A stretch of 64,000 bases of DNA, from NCBI RefSeq assembly GCF_018132105.1, contig NZ_JWHL01000003.1:124001-188000 (forward strand). Direction: 5' to 3'. The notes under the pieces are model-generated. The model saw only the letters and a list, made by a program, of their open reading frames with translations. It was not told where the DNA came from and searched no databases. This document shows, in pieces, positions 44,183-52,089 of this stretch. The position numbers were made by a program, and so were the translations under genes. Source of the stretch: Methanocalculus chunghsingensis. Lineage in GTDB: Archaea > Halobacteriota > Methanomicrobia > Methanomicrobiales > Methanocorpusculaceae. The number at the start of each line of letters is the position of its first letter. Position 1 is the stretch's first letter.

Positions 44183-45410
44183 CTTCTACCTCGGTAATCG
44201 TTGCTTCTGCCTCTCCATCTGAGAAGTAGATTGTCACAGCATCGCCCCTCTTCAGTTCAGCAGCTGATCTGATCAATTCGCCTTCGGCAAAGAGGAGTGT
44301 ATACCCCCGTCTGAGAGGTGCCCGGCTGTCTGCGGCACGGATTTGTGCTGTAAGATGCTTAAGCTCCTTCTTCTCAGTCTGAAGACGGATGGCTATCCCA
44401 CGTTGAAGTCGTTCAAGCAGGTCTGAGGAGGTCTGTTTCATATCACTGAGCCGCCGCTCGATTCTCCTGCTGATGATCCGCAGCCTGAGATCCTCAAGAT
44501 CGTTTCTATACCTCTCTATCCGATCAAGAAGGAGCGTCTGCATGGCTCCCTTCTTATCCTGAAGCTCGATAAGGAGCTGTGCCCGGTCAGTGACGACGAG
44601 CTCGGCAGCGGCAGATGGTGTCGGGGCTCTTACATCGCTTGCAAGGTCCGAGAGGGTAACATCCACCTCATGGCCGATGGCTGAGATGATCGGCGTGTGG
44701 CAGGCAGCAATTGCATGGATGACATCCGGGTGATTAAAGCAGAAGAGATCTTCAAAACTTCCTCCGCCACGTGCAATGATGATCACATCCACACCCCCGT
44801 CGAGACGGGTAATCGCAGCGGAGATATCGATATGAGCGTACTCACCCTGGACCTGTGTCGGTGAAAGGATCAGATCGACCGGGAACCTTCGTGAAAGAAT
44901 ATTTCTGATATCCTGGAGGACTGCCCCGGTTCTGGAGGTGACGACCCCGATCCGGGAAGGGTAGGGGGGGAGAGGCAATTTTTTGGATTCAAGGAAACAT
45001 CCTTCCTTCGCAAGTTCCTGTCTCCATCGTTCAAGAAGGAGGTATTTTTCCCCGGCTCCTGCATGGATGAGCCCATCACCGATAAACTGTGTCTTTCCGT
45101 AGGGGGGATAGTGATCGATGTAACCGGTGACGATAACATCCATTCCGTTCTCAGGAGGGGGCTTGACCTGCTGTGCTGCCCGCCGCCAAATCACGCAGTC
45201 AATTGCTGCATCCCCATTCTCTCCTCTGTCAGAAAGTGAAAAGTACATATGGCCTGATGAGTGGAGGCGGTAATTGGTCACCTCACCTCTGACACGCACT
45301 CCCCGAAGGTCTGGTGTGTCAAGCCTCTCTCTGATGATGCGGGATAGATCGATGACGGAGAGGATCTCGGGTTCTTCCGATACAAGGGTCGCCTGTTCGC
45401 CACCGGGCAT
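44166..45410 (-). CDS. xseA: Exonuclease VII large subunit
   Basis: The 414-residue catalytic subunit has the N-terminal OB fold (about 15-110, with GEVTNYRLHSSGHMYFSL) and a catalytic domain that keeps RIGVVTSRTGAVLQDI, the ARGGGSFEDL motif and HEVDVTLSDLASDVRAPTPSAAAE. The C-terminal helices and beta-barrel end follow. All signature motifs for activity are present. It is followed by xseB in the usual order. Its neighbours are archaeal, so the pair seems to have been acquired and kept. Confidence 0.94.
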   Translation of the reverse strand: MPGGEQATLVSEEPEILSVIDLSRIIRERLDTPDLRGVRVRGEVTNYRLHSSGHMYFSLSDRGENGDAAIDCVIWRRAAQQVKPPPENGMDVIVTGYIDHYPPYGKTQFIGDGLIHAGAGEKYLLLERWRQELAKEGCFLESKKLPLPPYPSRIGVVTSRTGAVLQDIRNILSRRFPVDLILSPTQVQGEYAHIDISAAITRLDGGVDVIIIARGGGSFEDLFCFNHPDVIHAIAACHTPIISAIGHEVDVTLSDLASDVRAPTPSAAAELVVTDRAQLLIELQDKKGAMQTLLLDRIERYRNDLEDLRLRIISRRIERRLSDMKQTSSDLLERLQRGIAIRLQTEKKELKHLTAQIRAADSRAPLRRGYTLLFAEGELIRSAAELKRGDAVTIYFSDGEAEATITEVEDDRDV

Positions 45411-45447
45411 AGGAATCTATTTGTGCCGGGATGTGAAGAATCTGCGT

Positions 45448-46305
45448 ATGGTCCGGCTTGGTGCTTCAAGCATGTTCTTTCATGAGTATGCACTTGAACA
45501 TGTCTTTTCAGCTATTGTTGCATCAGGTCTTGATACGATTGAATTCTGGCTTGAAACTCCCTCGTTCTGGACGACCGGCCGGAGGCTGGAGAACCTTGAG
45601 GTGGTGATCGCAGACTATCCATCACTCTCCCCGATCACCGTTCATGCCCCTGTCCTTGATCTGAATCCGGTCTCGATCAACCCTGAAGTCGCCACTGTAT
45701 CGGTTGAGTCTGCCTGCTCCGCCATCCGGATTGCGGAGCATCTGGGGGCCACGGTCATTACCATCCACCCGGGCAGGAGAACGGCGAAGCGACCTCCCAG
45801 CAGGGCCGATATGGATCGGTTTGAACTTTATATGGAGGCTGTCGAGCGGGTTTCCGGGGGTCTCTCTGTCGCTGTTGCGGTAGAGAATATGGAGCAAAAA
45901 ATCAACGCTCTTCTGACAACCCCTGAGTCTGTCCGGAGCGTGCTGGATGAGTATCCACGCCTCTCCTTTACTTTCGATTATGCTCATGCCCTGATGAGCG
46001 GACACTCCTTTCCTGATGATTTTCTCTCACTCTGTGGGGATCGCCTCGTCAATGTTCATGCAAGTGACGGATCGGCATCATCCATGCATCACCCCCTTGG
46101 TCGGACAGGTGGCATGAATGATCTTGCCGGGTTATTAGGGAGATACGGATACGACGGACCAGTAATTTTTGAAATAGAAGATCTCAGCTTCCCTGAGGCA
46201 CCGGGGTATGATGAAAAGATTGCCATCCTCTCCAGGGAAGCGAATTATTTTCGGGAAGCATGGCACAAACAGGTATATTTATCATTTCTTAACTCCAGAG
46301 AATGA
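45448..46305 (+). CDS. Sugar phosphate isomerase/epimerase-like TIM-barrel protein
   Basis: The 285-residue protein is an AP-endonuclease-2/xylose-isomerase-like TIM barrel. The first strand (MVRLGASSMFF), TIHPGRRT, VAVENME, and FTFDYAHAL segments carry the usual metal-binding His, Glu and Asp residues, and HASDG and the final FEIED complete the set. Substrate cannot be named; sugar or inositol catabolism or DNA repair are family roles. ATG at 45448 is chosen; the frame upstream runs antisense over xseA and is not family-like. Confidence 0.82.
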   Translation: MVRLGASSMFFHEYALEHVFSAIVASGLDTIEFWLETPSFWTTGRRLENLEVVIADYPSLSPITVHAPVLDLNPVSINPEVATVSVESACSAIRIAEHLGATVITIHPGRRTAKRPPSRADMDRFELYMEAVERVSGGLSVAVAVENMEQKINALLTTPESVRSVLDEYPRLSFTFDYAHALMSGHSFPDDFLSLCGDRLVNVHASDGSASSMHHPLGRTGGMNDLAGLLGRYGYDGPVIFEIEDLSFPEAPGYDEKIAILSREANYFREAWHKQVYLSFLNSRE

Positions 46306-46364
46306 TTACACGAAGCAACCATGAACGATAATCCACATAAGGTGTTAGACAGGGGTGATAGTTG

Positions 46365-47645
46365 ATGGCGGCTGATGCACTTCATTTCATCCTCTTTTTT
46401 ATCTGCCTCTTCTTATCTGGTTTCTTCTCCGGATCCGAGGTTGCCCTGATAGCAATCAACAGGGCAAAAGTACGGACACTTCTTATTGAAGGGAACAGGA
46501 GTGCTCTTGCACTTGCCAAACTCAAGGAGAATACCGATCATCTTCTGATAACGATCCTGATAGGAAATAATGTTGTCAACGTCTCAGCAGCAACCCTGGC
46601 AACGGCGATTGCTATTGATTACTTCGGTGATGCAGGAGTTGGCATCGCAACCGGTGTCGTCGTCATCCTGATGCTCGTCATCGGGGAGATCGGGCCAAAG
46701 ACCTACGCTTCAAAGCGTGTTGACTCCTTTGCCCTCCTGGTCGCCCGTCCGATTTTATTTCTTGAAAAGATCCTAACTCCGGTTCTCTGGCTGAATGATG
46801 TTATTCGCAAGATCCATGCCGCGGATGATGGTTCATATCATCAGGAGGTTACAGAAGAGGAGATTAAGGAATGGATCGATGTCGGTGAAGAGACAGGGGC
46901 AATAGAAGAAAATGAACGCGAGATGCTCTTCTCGGTCTTCCGATTCGGGGATACGACTGCACGTGTTGTGATGACCCCACGGTTGGATGTGGTCATGATT
47001 GATGACACTAAAAATCTTGAGGAGACGCTGGATATCTTTCATGAGACTGGATTTTCCCGGATTCCTGTCTATCATAAACAGAAAGAGAATATTATCGGTA
47101 TTCTTAATGTGAAAGATGTATTCAGGGCAGTTCACTCCGGAGAATCCGATACAGAAATCCCTGATATCATTCATGAGGCGTACTTTGTCCCGGAATCCAA
47201 AAAGATCGATGATCTGCTCAGGGAGCTTCAGTTTAAACAGACCCATATTGCGATCATCCTTGATGAATATGGGAGCTTTGCAGGCGTTGTCACGATAGAG
47301 GATATCCTTGAGGAACTCGTCGGTGATATCCTTGATGAGTTCGATACCGAAGAAGAGGAGATTCAGAATCTTGGCGATGGCATCTATATGATCGATGCCC
47401 AGGCCTGGGTTGAGGATGTTAATGAGGTCCTTGAAGCTCCCCTTCCCCTTGAGCCTGACTCCTATGAGACGGTCGGGGGACTTGTCTTCACCCATCTCGG
47501 CCATATCCCCCATCTTGGCGAATCCTTTGAGATACCTGAAATATCTGCCCGTCTCATCGTTACACAGATGCGGGGACGGCAGATTCTGAAGGTGAAACTC
47601 ATCTTTAAAAAGAAACCTGATGATAGCGAATCCTTAACGATATGA
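46365..47645 (+). CDS. CNNM/HlyC-type transporter (DUF21-CBS-CorC)
   Basis: The 426-residue protein has the three expected parts: an N-terminal DUF21 domain with four membrane segments (about 5-145, with SGFFSGSEVALIA), a CBS pair (about 200-320) and a C-terminal CorC/HlyC domain (about 340-415). The family is linked to Mg2+ (and possibly Na+) transport and resistance to metals. ATG at 46365 lies directly after a TTG that is not needed. The stop overlaps the purN start as ATGA. Confidence 0.92.
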   Translation: MAADALHFILFFICLFLSGFFSGSEVALIAINRAKVRTLLIEGNRSALALAKLKENTDHLLITILIGNNVVNVSAATLATAIAIDYFGDAGVGIATGVVVILMLVIGEIGPKTYASKRVDSFALLVARPILFLEKILTPVLWLNDVIRKIHAADDGSYHQEVTEEEIKEWIDVGEETGAIEENEREMLFSVFRFGDTTARVVMTPRLDVVMIDDTKNLEETLDIFHETGFSRIPVYHKQKENIIGILNVKDVFRAVHSGESDTEIPDIIHEAYFVPESKKIDDLLRELQFKQTHIAIILDEYGSFAGVVTIEDILEELVGDILDEFDTEEEEIQNLGDGIYMIDAQAWVEDVNEVLEAPLPLEPDSYETVGGLVFTHLGHIPHLGESFEIPEISARLIVTQMRGRQILKVKLIFKKKPDDSESLTI

Positions 47646-48277
47646 GCAACCCATACTACGGTATGAAACGCATCGTCATGCTTGCATCCGGAAGGGGATC
47701 CAACTTCCTGGCAGTCGCCTCTGCAATTGCAGAGGGGAAGATTGCCGGACGGTGTGTCGGGCTCATCGTCGATCGAACCGGAACACCTGCCGCTGTGAGG
47801 GCAGAGAGCCAGAAGATCCCGGTTACCACAATCAACTATCAGGATTTCCAGTCGAGGGATGAATATGAGGCTGCACTTTCTGCAGCTCTCAGATCAATGA
47901 ATCCTGATCTGATCGTACTTGCGGGTTACATGAGGATTCTGGGCTTTTCCATCATCAGGGAGAACGCGGGAAGGATCATAAACATCCATCCCTCCCTCCT
48001 TCCTTCATTTGCCGGACTGAATGCACATCGTCAGGCAATTGAGTATGGTGTCCGGGTATCCGGCTGCACGGTGCATTTTGTGGATGAGGGTACGGATACC
48101 GGTCCGATCATCCTTCAGCGCTGTTGTGCTGTTAATGAAGATGATGACGAATCAACCCTCTCTGATCGAATCCTCGCGCTTGAGCATGAGGCTCTGCCCG
48201 AGGCTGTCTCCCTCTTCTGTGAGGGGCGCCTGAAGATCGATGGAAGGCGGGTCTTTATCTCTGAAGAAGCAGAATAA
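47642..48277 (+). CDS. purN: Phosphoribosylglycinamide formyltransferase
   Basis: The 211-residue enzyme transfers a formyl group from 10-formyl-tetrahydrofolate (or a tetrahydromethanopterin equivalent in methanogens) to GAR in purine synthesis. It has the nucleotide-binding ASGRGSNF, LAGYMRI and the active-site region INIHPSLLPSF and HFVDEGTDTGPI, which together give the catalytic Asn-His-Asp triad. Methanogens often use formate-dependent PurT instead, so a folate-type PurN is worth noting. It starts within the stop of the CNNM gene. Confidence 0.94.
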   Translation: MSNPYYGMKRIVMLASGRGSNFLAVASAIAEGKIAGRCVGLIVDRTGTPAAVRAESQKIPVTTINYQDFQSRDEYEAALSAALRSMNPDLIVLAGYMRILGFSIIRENAGRIINIHPSLLPSFAGLNAHRQAIEYGVRVSGCTVHFVDEGTDTGPIILQRCCAVNEDDDESTLSDRILALEHEALPEAVSLFCEGRLKIDGRRVFISEEAE

Positions 48278-48302
48278 AAACGGCTTTTCCGGTGTGGATG
48301 GT

Positions 48303-48629
48303 ATGGCAGAGAAAGTTCGTCCGGGAAATGGGAAACGGATCGCACGAGAACGTATAGATATTCTCTTTGCAGAGGCATCCAGATGGGTGCATGAGGATAC
48401 TGGCCGTGCAGAACGGTGCATTGCTCTGGCACGACGCATTGCTATGAAACAGAGATTGAGAATGCCGAAACGATACAGGAGGCAGTTCTGTCGCACATGC
48501 TATGGATACCTGGTACCGGGCCGGACTGCCCGGATAAGGATTCAGCATGGAAAGGTGATTGTAACCTGCCTCCTCTGTCGTGATCAGAGACGCTATCCGG
48601 TGGTGAGGGAGTATAACGGAAAAGTATGA
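48303..48629 (+). CDS. rnp4: Ribonuclease P protein component 4 (Rpr2)
   Basis: The 108-residue protein is an archaeal RNase P subunit that helps process tRNA 5' ends. An N-terminal helical part is followed by a zinc ribbon with C63, C66, C89 and C92 (CRTC and CLLC). The ATG at 48303 starts the family sequence; the in-frame ATG at 48240 extends back into purN. It begins a cluster of translation genes. Confidence 0.92.
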   Translation: MAEKVRPGNGKRIARERIDILFAEASRWVHEDTGRAERCIALARRIAMKQRLRMPKRYRRQFCRTCYGYLVPGRTARIRIQHGKVIVTCLLCRDQRRYPVVREYNGKV

Positions 48630-48666
48630 TACATCAGCCATCCAGACGTTAAAACCGACAATCTGG

Positions 48667-48855
48667 GTGGGAAAACAGGGGATCACACCTGAGGTTACTC
48701 AGGAGATCCGCTCACAGCTTGAAGTCAGAAAGATCATTAAAGTGAAGTGGCTGAAGAATGCCTCAATCGATCCCGAGGCGATCGTTGAAGGGACTGGTGG
48801 GATTATTGTTGCCACCCGTGGCCGGATGATGGTAATTGCAAGGAAGAGAGGATAA
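48667..48855 (+). CDS. YhbY/CRS1-YhbY family RNA-binding protein, start uncertain
   Basis: The protein has the YhbY RNA-binding fold: VGKQGITPEV, IRSQLEVRKIIKVK and a TGGIIVATRGRMMVIA end. Members bind RNA, mainly in ribosome assembly. The first usable start codon in frame is GTG at 48667, giving 62 residues, but clear YhbY sequence (about 12 residues: TSAIQTLKPTIW) continues upstream to 48631, beyond which no ATG, GTG or TTG occurs before a stop. The true start is therefore missing, or there is a one-base indel near the rnp4 stop at 48627-48631. Confidence 0.75.
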   Translation: MGKQGITPEVTQEIRSQLEVRKIIKVKWLKNASIDPEAIVEGTGGIIVATRGRMMVIARKRG

Positions 48856-48875
48856 CTCCTTCTCATCCGGAACCT

Positions 48876-48888
48876 CGAAATTTATATC
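48876..48888 (+). promoter_or_regulatory. BRE and TATA box of the S19e operon
   Basis: CGAAA followed by TTTATATC forms a good archaeal BRE-TATA pair. Initiation would fall near 48908, leaving a leader of about 39 bases before the S19e ATG. Confidence 0.65.
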
Positions 48889-48946
48889 AATAGAGCCAGC
48901 TTATAAGTAAAGACTGTTAGTGAAACACAGCAGTGAGGAAAAGACC

Positions 48947-49396
48947 ATGACTACAGTATTTGATGTCCCGGCCGATCTCCTCATCAGGAAGGTTGCTCTG
49001 GATCTTAAGGAGAAACCCGAGATCCAGGCACCTGAATGGGCGGAGTATGTGAAGACGGGAGTTCATAAAGAGATGCCCCCAGAGAACACCGACTGGTGGT
49101 ATTTCCGCGCAGCAGCAGTTCTGCGCCGTGTATATGTCGACGGCCCTGTCGGCGTTGAGAGACTTCGGAGTGTCTATGGCGGAGCCCAGAACCGGGGTTC
49201 CAGACCCTCCCGCTTCAGAAAAGGGAGCGGATCAATCGCCCGGAAGATCTTCCAGCAGCTTGAGGCTGCAGGTCTTCTCGAGAAGGCAACCGGTGGCCGG
49301 AAGGTATCACCCGCAGGCCGCTCATTCCTTGACCGGGCTGCATACAGTCTTAAAACAGAGACTGTCGAGAAGGCCCCTGGCCTTGCAAAGTACTGA
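48947..49396 (+). CDS. rps19e: 30S ribosomal protein S19e
   Basis: The 149-residue protein is an archaeal/eukaryotic small-subunit ribosomal protein needed for subunit maturation. Typical S19e blocks are present: [32 protein letters not shown] and a C-terminal LTxx-like [13 protein letters not shown] at 48947 is chosen because it begins family sequence and has GAGGAAAAG upstream; the ATG at 48920 adds nine unconserved residues. It precedes the PDCD5-type gene, a usual archaeal pairing. Confidence 0.96.
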   Translation: MTTVFDVPADLLIRKVALDLKEKPEIQAPEWAEYVKTGVHKEMPPENTDWWYFRAAAVLRRVYVDGPVGVERLRSVYGGAQNRGSRPSRFRKGSGSIARKIFQQLEAAGLLEKATGGRKVSPAGRSFLDRAAYSLKTETVEKAPGLAKY

Positions 49397-49408
49397 GGTG
49401 ACGATTCC

Positions 49409-49747
49409 ATGGGAGACGATGAGTTAGCCGAACTCCGGCAGCGCAGGCTTGCACAGCTTCAGCAACAACAGCAGAGTGAGGAGCATGAGGCCGAACGCCA
49501 GCGTCAGGTCGAACAGCAGGTTCAGATGGTGCTCATGCAGGTTCTTGAACCTGAAGCACGTGAGCGGCTTAATACCATCAAGCTGACAAAACCCGACTTT
49601 GCACGTGCTGTAGAGCAGCAGCTTGTCATGCTGGCCCAACAGGGTCGCCTCTCCAGTAAACAGAAGATCACTGATGCACAGCTTAAACAGCTCCTTGCAC
49701 AACTGGTGCCGCAGAAGAAAGACTTCAAAATCCGAAGGGTAGGATGA
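49409..49747 (+). CDS. PDCD5-family DNA-binding protein
   Basis: This 112-residue helical protein belongs to the archaeal family related to human PDCD5. A glutamine-rich N-terminal helix is followed by the compact triple-helix core (LMQVLEPEARERLNTIKLTKPDFARAVEQ) and ends in DFKIRRVG. The archaeal function is not settled; DNA binding has been proposed. Its place after rps19e is well conserved. The stop overlaps the next start by 4 bases. Confidence 0.94.
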   Translation: MGDDELAELRQRRLAQLQQQQQSEEHEAERQRQVEQQVQMVLMQVLEPEARERLNTIKLTKPDFARAVEQQLVMLAQQGRLSSKQKITDAQLKQLLAQLVPQKKDFKIRRVG

Positions 49748-50358
49748 AGGTTGGAATGCTCTACAGTGGTGGTAAGGATAGTAGCCTTGCCGCAATCCTG
49801 TTATCACGGGATTATTCAGTAGAGCTTGCGACGTTTGTCTTTGATCCGATGCGGGAGGTTTCACAGGTCGCGGCGGCGGCAGAGGCTCTGGGATTACCCT
49901 GGAGAAAAATGACCTTTGCGCCAGGTTTCATTGATGAGATCATCGGGATACTGAATCGGTGTGGGTATCCAAACGAGGCTATCAATGAGATCCACCGACG
50001 GTCCCTCTGTGTTCTTGCACAGGAATATGAGGTGGTCGCCGATGGTACCCGGTTTCTGGACCGGGTCCCTATGCTGACACCAGCGGAAGTGCAGAGCTTC
50101 GAAGACAGGACGGGGGTCTCATATATACGCCCCCTTCTTGGATTTGGCAGGCGTGAGATTGAACGACTGGTGAATCGTATGTTCGCCGTCGTCTATGGTG
50201 AGACGTCACAGATACAGAATGGTGATTACGAACGTGAGATCCGCGATGAGATGACCCTGCGTGGCATCGACTGGTCGGGGATCTTTCCGAAGAATCATCA
50301 GCAGTCTCTCGTCACCGGGAGAATAGAACTAACAGATCAGGTTGGTGAATACCAATGA
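49744..50358 (+). CDS. PP-loop ATP pyrophosphatase (ATPase of the N-type family)
   Basis: The 204-residue protein has the PP-loop SGGKDS (8-13) near the N-terminus and a following domain typical of adenine-nucleotide alpha-hydrolases. Family members activate substrates by adenylation, for instance in tRNA modification or diphthamide synthesis. A separate conserved region occurs near [12 protein letters not shown] and [10 protein letters not shown]. It sits between PDCD5 and L39e and overlaps both by 4 bases, so a role in translation is likely but the substrate is unknown. Confidence 0.83.
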   Translation: MKVGMLYSGGKDSSLAAILLSRDYSVELATFVFDPMREVSQVAAAAEALGLPWRKMTFAPGFIDEIIGILNRCGYPNEAINEIHRRSLCVLAQEYEVVADGTRFLDRVPMLTPAEVQSFEDRTGVSYIRPLLGFGRREIERLVNRMFAVVYGETSQIQNGDYEREIRDEMTLRGIDWSGIFPKNHQQSLVTGRIELTDQVGEYQ

Positions 50359-50507
50359 GTAAGCTGACAAAAGGCCGAAAGATTCGAATGGCGAAAGCCG
50401 CCCAGCAGAACCGGAGAGTTCCGTCATGGGTCATGATCAAGACGAAGCGTGCGGTTGTATCACATCCAAAGCGACGCAACTGGAGACGCAGTACTCTGAA
50501 GGTGTAG
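50355..50507 (+). CDS. rpl39e: 50S ribosomal protein L39e
   Basis: This 50-residue, very basic protein lines the ribosomal exit tunnel. The sequence begins [15 protein letters not shown] and ends [11 protein letters not shown] with a central [12 protein letters not shown], all typical of L39e. It overlaps the PP-loop gene by 4 bases and precedes L31e by 3 bases. It is short enough to be missed by length-filtered gene finders. Confidence 0.97.
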   Translation: MSKLTKGRKIRMAKAAQQNRRVPSWVMIKTKRAVVSHPKRRNWRRSTLKV

Positions 50508-50510
50508 GCA

Positions 50511-50774
50511 ATGGTTGAGGCAGTAAAGGAACAGATATATAATATTCCGCTCAGGGATGCAAAGCGTGCCCCAAAGTGGAAGCGTTCAAAAGTTGCCATC
50601 AAGGATATCAGAACATTCCTTGAGAAGCATATGAAGGCAGAGGACGTCAAACTGGATCGGAATATCAACGAGAAGGTCTGGGAGCGCGGAAGCCAGAAAC
50701 CCCCACGCATGATTCGCGTTCGTGCAATGAAGTTTTCTGACGGCCAGGTACAGGCAGAACTTGCCGGAGAGTAA
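50511..50774 (+). CDS. rpl31e: 50S ribosomal protein L31e
   Basis: The 87-residue protein sits at the exit-tunnel rim where factors dock. The family elements [24 protein letters not shown] are split here into shorter conserved parts ([15 protein letters not shown] and [14 protein letters not shown]), followed by [14 protein letters not shown]. The gene follows L39e directly and is followed one base later by eIF6, as in many archaea. Confidence 0.96.
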   Translation: MVEAVKEQIYNIPLRDAKRAPKWKRSKVAIKDIRTFLEKHMKAEDVKLDRNINEKVWERGSQKPPRMIRVRAMKFSDGQVQAELAGE

Positions 50775-50775
50775 C

Positions 50776-51438
50776 ATGAAATATACCCTGTCCCTCGATG
50801 GCGATCCAAATATCGGGGTCTATGCCCGCGCATTTGAAGAGTTTGTCATCCTCCCTGAGACCGTCCCTGACAGCTTTGCTGAAGCAGTAGCAGAAGCCCT
50901 TGATGTTGAGGTTGTCCGGATGTTTCTGCAAGGTACATCCATCATCGGATCTCTCATTACTGGAAACAGCCATGGAATGGTGGTCTCCGGGATGATCAGC
51001 CCGGAGGAGCGCAGTCGGCTCGAGGAGTACGGGGAGGTCATGCTTCTGGATGAGACGATGAATGCCGCGGGGAATGTCATCCTTGTCAATGATGAATTTG
51101 CCCTCGTTCACCCTGAGATGCCGGTAAAGCTGATGGATCGGATCAGTGAATTCCTCAAGGTTCCTGTTGAGCGAATGCAGATCGCCGGGATACCTACTGT
51201 AGGAATGGCATCGGTTGTGACGAACAAAGGTGTTCTCCTCTCTCCACGAGCGACACAACATGAGATTGACCGGGTCGAGGCACTCACCTCGCTTCCGGTC
51301 GGATGTGGATCTGTCAATATGGGTTCAATTCTTGTGGGCACCGGGGTGATTGCAAACTCAAAAGGTTTCATCGCCGGTGGTGCAACGACAGGATTTGAGC
51401 TTGGACGGATGGAAGATGTCTTAGGATTACTACGGTGA
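50776..51438 (+). CDS. eif6: Translation initiation factor eIF6
   Basis: The 220-residue anti-association factor binds the large subunit and prevents premature joining. It is a five-fold pentein; repeating GN/G-T and LLSP-like strands can be followed along the chain, such as VSGMISPEE, NEFALVHPEM-like repeats and VGTGVIANSKGFIAG. ATG at 50776 is chosen as it starts family sequence with GGAG upstream. It belongs to the L39e-L31e-eIF6-L18Ae string. Confidence 0.96.
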   Translation: MKYTLSLDGDPNIGVYARAFEEFVILPETVPDSFAEAVAEALDVEVVRMFLQGTSIIGSLITGNSHGMVVSGMISPEERSRLEEYGEVMLLDETMNAAGNVILVNDEFALVHPEMPVKLMDRISEFLKVPVERMQIAGIPTVGMASVVTNKGVLLSPRATQHEIDRVEALTSLPVGCGSVNMGSILVGTGVIANSKGFIAGGATTGFELGRMEDVLGLLR

Positions 51439-51443
51439 GATGA

Positions 51444-51635
51444 ATGGAGTTAACAGAGTTTGAAGTGAGTGGTGCTGTTAAGATCGGTGATTCCTGGAAA
51501 CCATATACCAAGGTCATCGGTGCACCAAACGAGGTACAGGCGAGAGAGCGCATTTATACGCTGATCGGTAGCAAACACCGCCTCGAGCGAAGATTAATCA
51601 AAATTGAAAGCATAAAGAGTGTCAATGCAGAGTAA
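51444..51635 (+). CDS. rpl18a: 50S ribosomal protein L18Ae (LX)
   Basis: The 63-residue archaeal LX protein is a short version of eukaryotic L18a/L20. It begins MELTEFEVSGAVKIGD and continues with WKPYTKVIGAPNE, then RERIYTLIGSKHRLER. It ends inside the prefoldin alpha start region (11-base overlap from the ATG at 51625). The placement after eIF6 is typical. Confidence 0.95.
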   Translation: MELTEFEVSGAVKIGDSWKPYTKVIGAPNEVQARERIYTLIGSKHRLERRLIKIESIKSVNAE

Positions 51636-52080
51636 TACCCGTACTCCGACACCTGAGCAGGAGTTCCAGACACTCCAGATGTATCTCAGTGAGTTTAACC
51701 AGCAGATCGAGCTCTTTTCCCAGCAGCTCCAGATGGTTGAACAGGCACGGATGGAATCTGCTGCCGCCATTGAGAGCCTGAAGGGGCTGAAAGGGACGAC
51801 TGATGCAATCACTCTCCTTCCAATAGGTTCCGGTGCAGCCATTCATGCCCGTGTCATCGATCCTGATGCTGTCATCGTCAGCATCGGGTCGGGGGTTTCC
51901 GTGAAAAAATCTAATGATGAAGCGGTCACCTACCTCTCTGATCGGATCAGTGAAATGGAGGCACAGGGGAGACGCCTTGCTGAGACAATAGGGAAACTTC
52001 AGAGTCAGGCAGCAGAGGTTGGAAGACGCCTTGACCAGCTGTATCAGGCAGGTCAGGTCCAGTCCCAGGGCCGGAGCTGA
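51625..52080 (+). CDS. pfdA: Prefoldin subunit alpha
   Basis: Prefoldin holds unfolded chains and passes them to the thermosome. The 151-residue alpha subunit has two long coiled-coil helices (about 12-55 and 105-145) joined by beta hairpins with LLPIGSGAAIHARV and VIVSIGSGVSVKK. ATG at 51625 is chosen; a GTG at 51619 is also possible. It lies between L18Ae and ftsY, the standard archaeal order. Confidence 0.95.
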   Translation: MQSNTRTPTPEQEFQTLQMYLSEFNQQIELFSQQLQMVEQARMESAAAIESLKGLKGTTDAITLLPIGSGAAIHARVIDPDAVIVSIGSGVSVKKSNDEAVTYLSDRISEMEAQGRRLAETIGKLQSQAAEVGRRLDQLYQAGQVQSQGRS

Positions 52081-52089
52081 TCGGGGAGT

